Origin: Nitrospinales bacterium | Lineage (GTDB): Bacteria; Nitrospinota_A; UBA7883; JACRGQ01 | Direction: 5' to 3' | Assembly: GCA_023248495.1 (NCBI GenBank) | Contig: JAHFEK010000010.1 | Coordinates: 1 to 60,059 of the forward strand | DNA: 60,059 bases | Shown: in pieces, positions 54,975-60,059 of the stretch | How the letters are laid out: each line of letters begins with the position of its first letter | Numbering within the stretch: the stretch's first letter is position 1 | Notes under the pieces: generated by a model | Database searches by the model: none | Seen by the model: only the letters and a program-made list of their open reading frames with translations | What the model was told of the DNA's origin: nothing | Position numbers and translations under genes: made by a program

Positions 54975-56033
54975 ATGAAACTGTTTTCCCCGTTGACGCT
55001 TCGTGAATTGCCATTCCGCAACCGGATCTTCGTTTCCCCGATGTGTCAGTATTCCTCCATTGACGGCGTTGCGGCCGACTGGCATCTTGTGCACCTTGGC
55101 GGCAGGGCCGTTGGCGGCGCGGCGCTTGTCATTGCCGAGGCCACCGCCGTGTCGCCCGAGGGGCGCATTTCCCCCGGCGACCTCGGCATGTGGAACGGCG
55201 CGCAGGCGGCCGGTTTTCGGCGGATAACGGATTTCATTGCGCACAACGGCGCCGTTCCCGGAATTCAGCTCGCCCACGCGGGGCGCAAGGCTTCCACCGC
55301 GGAGCCGTGGAACGGCGGCGGCCCCCTTGCGGCGAATGATCGCGGTTGGACGCCGCTTGCTCCAAGCTCCATTTCCTTTGCTCCGGGGTATCCCGCGCCG
55401 AAAGAGATGACGCGGGCCGATATTGATACGGTCATCAGGCAATTCACCGATGCCGCCCAGCGAAGCCTCGATGCCGGTTTTCAGGTAGTCGAATTGCATA
55501 TGGCGCACGGCTACCTTCTGCACCAGTTCCTTTCGCCGCTTTCCAACAAGCGGACGGACGAGTACGGCGGCGCGCTGGAAAACCGCGTCCGTCTGCCGCT
55601 CATGGTTGCGGGGGATATCCGCAAAATATGGCCCGCCAAGTGGCCGGTGTTCGTCCGCATATCGTTTACCGATTGGGTTGACGGGGGCTGGGATGGAACG
55701 CAAAGCGTTTTTTTGGCGCAGGCGCTGAAAAAAATCGGGATCGATCTTATCGACTGCTCCTCCGGCGGGCTGGTGCATAACGCGGCAATCAAGGCGGGGC
55801 CGGGATTCCAGGTGCCGTTCGCCGAGACGATCCGGCAAGAGGCCCGGATCGCCACCGGCGCGGTCGGTTTTATAACCGAGCCGCTTCAGGCCGAAGAGAT
55901 AATTTCCAGCGGCAAGGCCGACGCGGTGCTGCTGGCGCGGCAGATGCTGCGGGACCCGTATTGGCCGCTTCACGCCGCGAAGGCGCTTGGGGTGGATGTC
56001 GCGTGGCCCAAACAGTACGCCCGCGCCAAATAA
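54975..56033 (+). CDS. namA: NADPH dehydrogenase, old yellow enzyme family (NamA/YqjM-like)
   Basis: A 352-residue FMN TIM-barrel ene-reductase of the YqjM class: FRNRIFVSPMCQYSS (cysteine of this class), IQLAHAGRK, ELHMAHGYLLHQFLSPLSNKR-type substrate/FMN histidines, and C-terminal GKADAVLLARQMLRDPYWPL. Reduces activated C=C bonds; physiological substrate unknown. Starts 13 bp after the DUF421 gene. Confidence 0.93.
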   Translation: MKLFSPLTLRELPFRNRIFVSPMCQYSSIDGVAADWHLVHLGGRAVGGAALVIAEATAVSPEGRISPGDLGMWNGAQAAGFRRITDFIAHNGAVPGIQLAHAGRKASTAEPWNGGGPLAANDRGWTPLAPSSISFAPGYPAPKEMTRADIDTVIRQFTDAAQRSLDAGFQVVELHMAHGYLLHQFLSPLSNKRTDEYGGALENRVRLPLMVAGDIRKIWPAKWPVFVRISFTDWVDGGWDGTQSVFLAQALKKIGIDLIDCSSGGLVHNAAIKAGPGFQVPFAETIRQEARIATGAVGFITEPLQAEEIISSGKADAVLLARQMLRDPYWPLHAAKALGVDVAWPKQYARAK

Positions 56034-56038
56034 TCGGC

Positions 56039-56102
56039 AGGCTCGGCAATCTTGCCGCGCAACCGGCCCATAGGGTCGGCCTGCTTGGCGCGTTGCGCCA
56101 AC
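56039..56102. repeat. Hairpin repeat, family B copy 3
   Basis: CGGCAATCTTGCCG, a CCGGCCCATAGGGTCGG arm and CTTGGCGCGTTGCGCCAAC in series; the most complete copy of the family seen at 21158 and 38251. Confidence 0.55.
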
Positions 56103-56175
56103 GTGCGACAAGAATGACGCACCTGCCAACGCGGGGTGCTTGCGCGGAGGGGCCGGTTGGTGCACGATGGGGGGC

Positions 56176-56808
56176 ATGATAGAAACGCTCCTTCGCGGCA
56201 ACCGGAAATTCCGCGGCGAATATGCGGCGGACGAGCGCGATTTTCTCGAGCGGCTGGCTAGCGGCGGGCAGAGTCCCGACGCGTTGTACATCGGCTGTTC
56301 GGATTCGCGCGTTGTTCCCGAACTTCTCACAAGCTCATCGCCGGGCGAGCTTTTTGTCCTGCGCAACATCGCCAACCTCGTGCCGGTCTTCAACGATCCC
56401 GATTCCAGCGTGGGGGCCGCTATCGAATATGCCGTTGTCCATCTCCACGTGCCGCACATCATCGTCTGCGGCCACTACGGTTGTGGCGGCGTTAAGGCCG
56501 CTCTGGAGGGCCTCGACAAGGAGCGCGGTTTGCCGTCGCTTTTTGAATGGCTCAGCGAGGTGCGCGCCGCCGCCGAGAATGTGGATCCGGCGCTTGAACC
56601 TGAAACGCGCTGGCGGCGGGCGGTGGAGGAGAGCGTGGTGTTTCAGCTTGGGAATCTGCCGACGTATCCGGCGGTCGCATCCGCGCTTGCCGCCGGAAAG
56701 CTCCGCCTGCACGGATGGGTGTACGATCTGCACACCTGCTCGCTATCGGTGTATGATGTGAACAAACATGCTTTTGTTCCGGCCAGCGCTCTCATCCCCG
56801 GCGCGTGA
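56176..56808 (+). CDS. Beta-class carbonic anhydrase
   Basis: A 210-residue zinc enzyme hydrating CO2. Ligands are in CSDSRVVPE (Cys with Asp/Arg pair) and CGHYGCGGV (His and Cys). Length matches prokaryotic beta enzymes. The ATG at 56176 sits just behind a G-run. It is convergent with the outer-membrane gene at 56827. Confidence 0.95.
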   Translation: MIETLLRGNRKFRGEYAADERDFLERLASGGQSPDALYIGCSDSRVVPELLTSSSPGELFVLRNIANLVPVFNDPDSSVGAAIEYAVVHLHVPHIIVCGHYGCGGVKAALEGLDKERGLPSLFEWLSEVRAAAENVDPALEPETRWRRAVEESVVFQLGNLPTYPAVASALAAGKLRLHGWVYDLHTCSLSVYDVNKHAFVPASALIPGA

Positions 56809-56826
56809 CGTTTCCGGGACACCGCG

Positions 56827-57663
56827 TTAGAAGGATACTCCCAGTTTGAATGAGTACATATTAATAGATCCAAAGTCGGCTTCCAGTGCCGAACTAAGAT
56901 GTTTCCAGTTGAATTCCGAGCCGATTATCCATTGCAGCGCCGTGGCGGTTTCATTATTCAAATCCACCTTCGAGGTGGTTTCCGATGCCCGCCCATACAA
57001 CAAGGTGGCGCCCGCATACGGCCTGAACAAGCCTATATCCTTGCTCGCGAGCGCATCGGCTGCCACGCTGTGGTAAGACATATCGGCAACGCCGAGCAAG
57101 GTTGAATAACTTGGCCTGACCGCAAAATCCCACCCGGTTTCAGGATTATTGAGAACCGCATATTTCATGGCGAGTCCAAAAAAACTGTAATTCGCTCCGG
57201 GACTGGGGGCGTAATAAATCTCCGCGTCAATCGAGTCCGTTATTCCCATCCGCGCCCGCGGTATGGAGAAACCGAGCGTGTGATCGTCACCCGTCAGCCA
57301 GTGATCGGCGCTGGGGTGCGAGAAGGTGTTGTTCCATTTTCCCGCATAATCCTGGATGGGGGCGGTTTTCCACAACTCAAAGCTAATATCGAAATTGAAT
57401 TTGCCAAGCGGCTTTGCGCCGGCCATCGGCCGGAAATAAGGCATGGGCGCCAATTCTTTAACAAAATCGTGAAATTCGGATTGCGTGAGTGAAGGATCGA
57501 GAACCAGCGCGCACTGTGACCACGTGTCGTTGACGTGAAGCGTAACGGCATGATCGCCCGTATGGTGCGCCTCAACCGGATTGGGGATAAAAACCAGGAT
57601 GGCGAAAACAAGCGGGCTGAAAATCGGGATAAGTTTTGACAAGGAAAAAGTCCTGTAGCGCAT
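56827..57663 (-). CDS. Predicted outer-membrane beta-barrel protein, unknown
   Basis: A 278-residue protein with an N-terminal Sec signal (about 1-32, ending VEA) and alternating aromatic strands ending in YSFKLGVSF, a barrel-type C-terminal phenylalanine. An HHTGDHA segment follows the signal. No family recognised. Minus-strand TATAAT at 57687-57692 and AGGAGGG near the start mark the promoter and ribosome-binding site. Confidence 0.65.
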   Translation of the reverse strand: MRYRTFSLSKLIPIFSPLVFAILVFIPNPVEAHHTGDHAVTLHVNDTWSQCALVLDPSLTQSEFHDFVKELAPMPYFRPMAGAKPLGKFNFDISFELWKTAPIQDYAGKWNNTFSHPSADHWLTGDDHTLGFSIPRARMGITDSIDAEIYYAPSPGANYSFFGLAMKYAVLNNPETGWDFAVRPSYSTLLGVADMSYHSVAADALASKDIGLFRPYAGATLLYGRASETTSKVDLNNETATALQWIIGSEFNWKHLSSALEADFGSINMYSFKLGVSF

Positions 57664-58057
57664 ATACCCTCCTTTTTTCAGGCGGTATTATAACAATTCC
57701 GGGCAAATCATCGCCAGGGGGGGGGCTTGGGTGTCTCAGTTTGAGATTGCCGCAGCCATCTTCGAGGGCCTCGAAATGACAAATAGCAGTCATTGCGAGA
57801 GGTAACGAAGCAATCTTATGCTCCAATCCCCGCATCAAAGTCAAGCGCGGGTGGTGGAATTGGCGCATCTGGCGTCTCTTGGCGCGGTTGGAGGAGGTGG
57901 AGACTTCGGGGGTTATGCGGGTTTTGGTGTTCTTGGAGAGCTTGGAGAAATTGAAAGAACTTTTTGGGGTGCATTTATTCGCTCCATTCGCCGCCCCAAA
58001 TTCGCTCAGAAAAATTTGTGGTTTTAACGTTGGCATGGAAATAGTAAACTTGCCGTT
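57664..58057. other. 394-bp intergenic region with repeat fragments
   Basis: The left end carries the promoter of the outer-membrane gene (TATAAT 57687-57692, minus). At about 57777-57820 are GAAATGAC and GTCATTGCGAGAGG-type repeats ending in GAAGCAATCTTA, a common bacterial interspersed type. The rest (57840-58020) has no recognisable gene. Confidence 0.5.
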
Positions 58058-58456
58058 ATGAAAATTGGAAAAATTTTGTTGGCGTTCACGCTTGTTGCGG
58101 TATCCGGCTTTTCCGCCGCCGCTGCCGAGCCGAAGTCGGACGTGGAATTGGCAAAGTACCTCAAAAGCCAGATTAAATGCGAAGCGGGAAAAAATCCCAC
58201 CTGCACCCTCAAGTTCAAGGGGCTTGAAATCGAGTTCTCGGATATGAAGAATCCGGCTGGCGGCGCGATGGCCGTTATCGAGCTCGGTCCGGCCCAGAAA
58301 TACACCACCTACGGCGCCCGCTGCGTGATGATCGAGTTCACGGAAAAGGAACTCCTTTTTAGCGCGGCATCAAAGGCAACCGGGATTGTTTTCAAGGACG
58401 ACGGCACCGTGATGCCGCAATCAAAAAGCAAAGAGGCCGACAAGCTCTGCTATTGA
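58058..58456 (+). CDS. Secreted protein of unknown function
   Basis: A 132-residue protein with a Sec signal (about 1-22, ending AAAA). The mature part has four cysteines (IKCEAGKNPTC, then GARC and LCY at the end) that may form disulphides. No family recognised. A TAAACT hexamer (58045-58050) lies 7 bases before the ATG. Confidence 0.65.
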   Translation: MKIGKILLAFTLVAVSGFSAAAAEPKSDVELAKYLKSQIKCEAGKNPTCTLKFKGLEIEFSDMKNPAGGAMAVIELGPAQKYTTYGARCVMIEFTEKELLFSAASKATGIVFKDDGTVMPQSKSKEADKLCY

Positions 58457-58542
58457 TATACGGCCGTCCGCCTCCCGCTGTTCCACTTCATGACCGCGCG
58501 AAAAGAGATGCCGCTTGCGGCGTGACCGGGTAAAATGTCCCC

Positions 58543-59373
58543 ATGCCGAACTTCTATTTACACAACGGGCAACTGGTTGATCGCGCGTCGTGCGCCCTCT
58601 CGCCGTTCGACCGGAGCTTCATGCTGGGGGACGGGCTGTTTGAGACCGCGCTGGTGCATGGCGGCGTTCCGGTGTGGCTGACGGAGCATTACGAACGGAT
58701 GAAGGGGAGCGCGGCGTTCTTTGGCATCGCATTCCCGTTTACGTTCGACGATATGGCGGAGTGGTGCGCGCGGCTTATCGGGGCCGAGGGAATAACGCAC
58801 GGCTTTGTGCGAATCGCGCTTTCGCGAGGCGCCTCGCCATCAGGGCGTGTTGGCGATGTGCCGCACGATACGCAGATGGCGATCATCGCGGGAGCCGTTG
58901 CGCGGCGCGCGGCAATGCCGGTTATCACCGCGGTCTCCGCGCCCTGGCCGGTCAACGAACGCGACCCCACGGTACGTCACAAGACCGCGTCGCGCATCGG
59001 CTCGGTATTGGCGAAAGCTCGCGCGAGTGGCGCGGGCGTGGACGAATTGGTCTTTTGCAACGCGCAAGGCGTGGTTGCCGAGGGGATTTTTTCGAACATC
59101 TTCTGGATGAAAAAGCAGGAACTGTATACGCCATCGGCGGAGTGCGGCATTTTACCGGGGATAGCGCGGGCGAAAGTGCTTGCGGCTGCGGCTAAGCTCG
59201 GCGTGAAAACCAACATCGGCGCGTACGGCGTTGATGCCGCGCGCGGAGCGGAAGAGCTTTTTTTCACCAATTCCCTGATGATAATTTCCCGTTGCGGCTC
59301 GTTCGATGGGGTTGCGAAGGATGCAAGCTGCGTTATGACCGCGCTGGAACAACTAATCTTTTCAGAACTGTAG
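58543..59373 (+). CDS. Class IV PLP aminotransferase (PabC/IlvE-like)
   Basis: A 276-residue PLP fold-type IV enzyme: SPFDRSFMLGDGLFETAL at the start, the PLP lysine in VRHKTASRIG, and LPGIARAKVL. Members include aminodeoxychorismate lyase, branched-chain and D-amino-acid aminotransferases; the length and opening fit PabC-like lyases best, but the split is uncertain. TAAAAT (58531-58536) lies 6 bases before the ATG. Confidence 0.88.
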   Translation: MPNFYLHNGQLVDRASCALSPFDRSFMLGDGLFETALVHGGVPVWLTEHYERMKGSAAFFGIAFPFTFDDMAEWCARLIGAEGITHGFVRIALSRGASPSGRVGDVPHDTQMAIIAGAVARRAAMPVITAVSAPWPVNERDPTVRHKTASRIGSVLAKARASGAGVDELVFCNAQGVVAEGIFSNIFWMKKQELYTPSAECGILPGIARAKVLAAAAKLGVKTNIGAYGVDAARGAEELFFTNSLMIISRCGSFDGVAKDASCVMTALEQLIFSEL

Positions 59374-59426
59374 GCGTTTTGCACCGCGGTGCTGAAAATA
59401 AATTCTTTTTTTTGCGCGGGAATCGG

Positions 59427-59454
59427 TTGACTTTTTTCCGGCGCGGCGTACGAT
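59427..59454 (+). promoter_or_regulatory. rRNA promoter P1
   Basis: TTGACT (59427-59432), 16-bp spacer, TACGAT (59449-59454). Confidence 0.65.
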
Positions 59455-59553
59455 GGATTACGCGGAGAACGTCGTTTGGCCCGCCAGTGGCGCGGCGCGG
59501 AGGAGTTGCCAACCGCTTTGAAATTATCTTGAAAAAAGATTTTGAAAAAGAGG

Positions 59554-59581
59554 TTGACTAATTCTCCGGCTCTGATAGTAT
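59554..59581 (+). promoter_or_regulatory. rRNA promoter P2
   Basis: TTGACT (59554-59559), 16-bp spacer, TAGTAT (59576-59581), preceded by an A-rich run. Confidence 0.7.
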
Positions 59582-59672
59582 TCACCCTTCCTGATTGAGG
59601 AGCGGCGGCGCTGAAAGGCGCTGACGAAGGAAACGGCCGGTTGAAACTTTTAAAAAAAGATTAAAAAACCGG

Positions 59673-59700
59673 TTGACAAATATCTCAGATTAGATAGAAT
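59673..59700 (+). promoter_or_regulatory. rRNA promoter P3
   Basis: TTGACA (59673-59678), 16-bp spacer, TAGAAT (59695-59700), the best match of the three, with an A-tract upstream. Confidence 0.75.
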
Positions 59701-59856
59701 CATAGCTTCCTGCTGAAAGAGCAGGAGTGGACATTGAAATGGTTAAACGAAAGAAATTGATCATGCGGGTTTCCGGATGGAACGCGCTGTAAAAGGCGTG
59801 AACCATCCTTTGAATTTAGTATAGAACCCTAAGAATAAAGCTCAGGGTACAAATTT

Positions 59857-60059
<203 letters not shown>

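Larger units (their letters stand above)
59374..59856 (+). other. 483-bp rRNA promoter and leader region
   Basis: No coding gene. It holds three tandem promoters, each preceded by A/T-rich UP-like stretches, then a leader with hairpins CCTGCTGAAAGAGCAGG (about 59708-59725), GGATGG/CCATCC (about 59776-59813) and ACCCT/AGGGT just upstream of the 16S 5' end. Confidence 0.75.

Noticed and set aside
57572-58036. 154-codon minus-strand frame
   Set aside because: Crosses repeat fragments and the promoter of the outer-membrane gene; the translation looks like repeat sequence read in frame.

Overview
The window is about 58-60% GC, gene-dense chromosomal DNA from a Gram-negative bacterium. It encodes lipid A synthesis (LpxC), LolA, an Omp85-type barrel and porins, and a probable FlgM anti-sigma factor under a sigma-28-type promoter suggests flagella. 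It also carries many HD-GYP, HDOD and receiver-domain signalling proteins and the first ~200 nt of a 16S rRNA gene. The gene set and the 5' 16S sequence fit a Nitrospinota/Nitrospirota or delta-proteobacteria-like lineage; this placement is inference, since no alignment could be run. No phage, transposase, integrase or CRISPR array was found.

Layout. 0-7 kb: membrane GAF/HD-GYP protein, tRNA-Leu(CAG) with its own promoter and terminator, then a gpmI-ubiD-trpC operon. 7-20 kb: mreBCD, a LysM lytic transglycosylase, a second HD-GYP protein, a sigma-28-type promoter ahead of a FlgM-like gene, a DUF5674/DUF502/MBL/HDOD cluster, a DinG helicase and DAHP synthase. 20-28 kb: B12-dependent radical SAM protein, mogA, and a two-gene operon of a 36-heme-motif cytochrome and an outer-membrane barrel behind a near-consensus sigma-54 promoter, which looks like an electron conduit across the outer membrane. 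28-40 kb: two HEPN/MNT modules, a coupled hsp20-bioB-bioF-response regulator operon, Omp85-like protein, cinA, an IF2N-like membrane protein and ychF. 40-48 kb: His-tailed EamA transporter, ligA, trxB, a class I adenylate cyclase, a glycosyltransferase, and TlpA with a PCYCGC-type protein. 48-54 kb: a response regulator / degenerate NtrC-type AAA+ / LpxC fusion, purN, DUF523, rhomboid, lolA, rseP. 54-60 kb: small membrane proteins, an OYE-family reductase, carbonic anhydrase, an outer-membrane protein, a class IV aminotransferase, and three tandem promoters feeding a 16S rRNA gene that runs off the end.

The strongest leads are the receiver-AAA+-LpxC fusion, in which all LpxC active-site residues are present while the AAA+ part has lost the sigma-54 contact and Walker B motifs; the 36-heme cytochrome/porin pair; a recurring arrangement in which a -10 hexamer lies only 6-8 nt before the ATG, suggesting common leaderless transcription; and 91-bp intergenic elements whose hairpin arms show paired base changes between copies.
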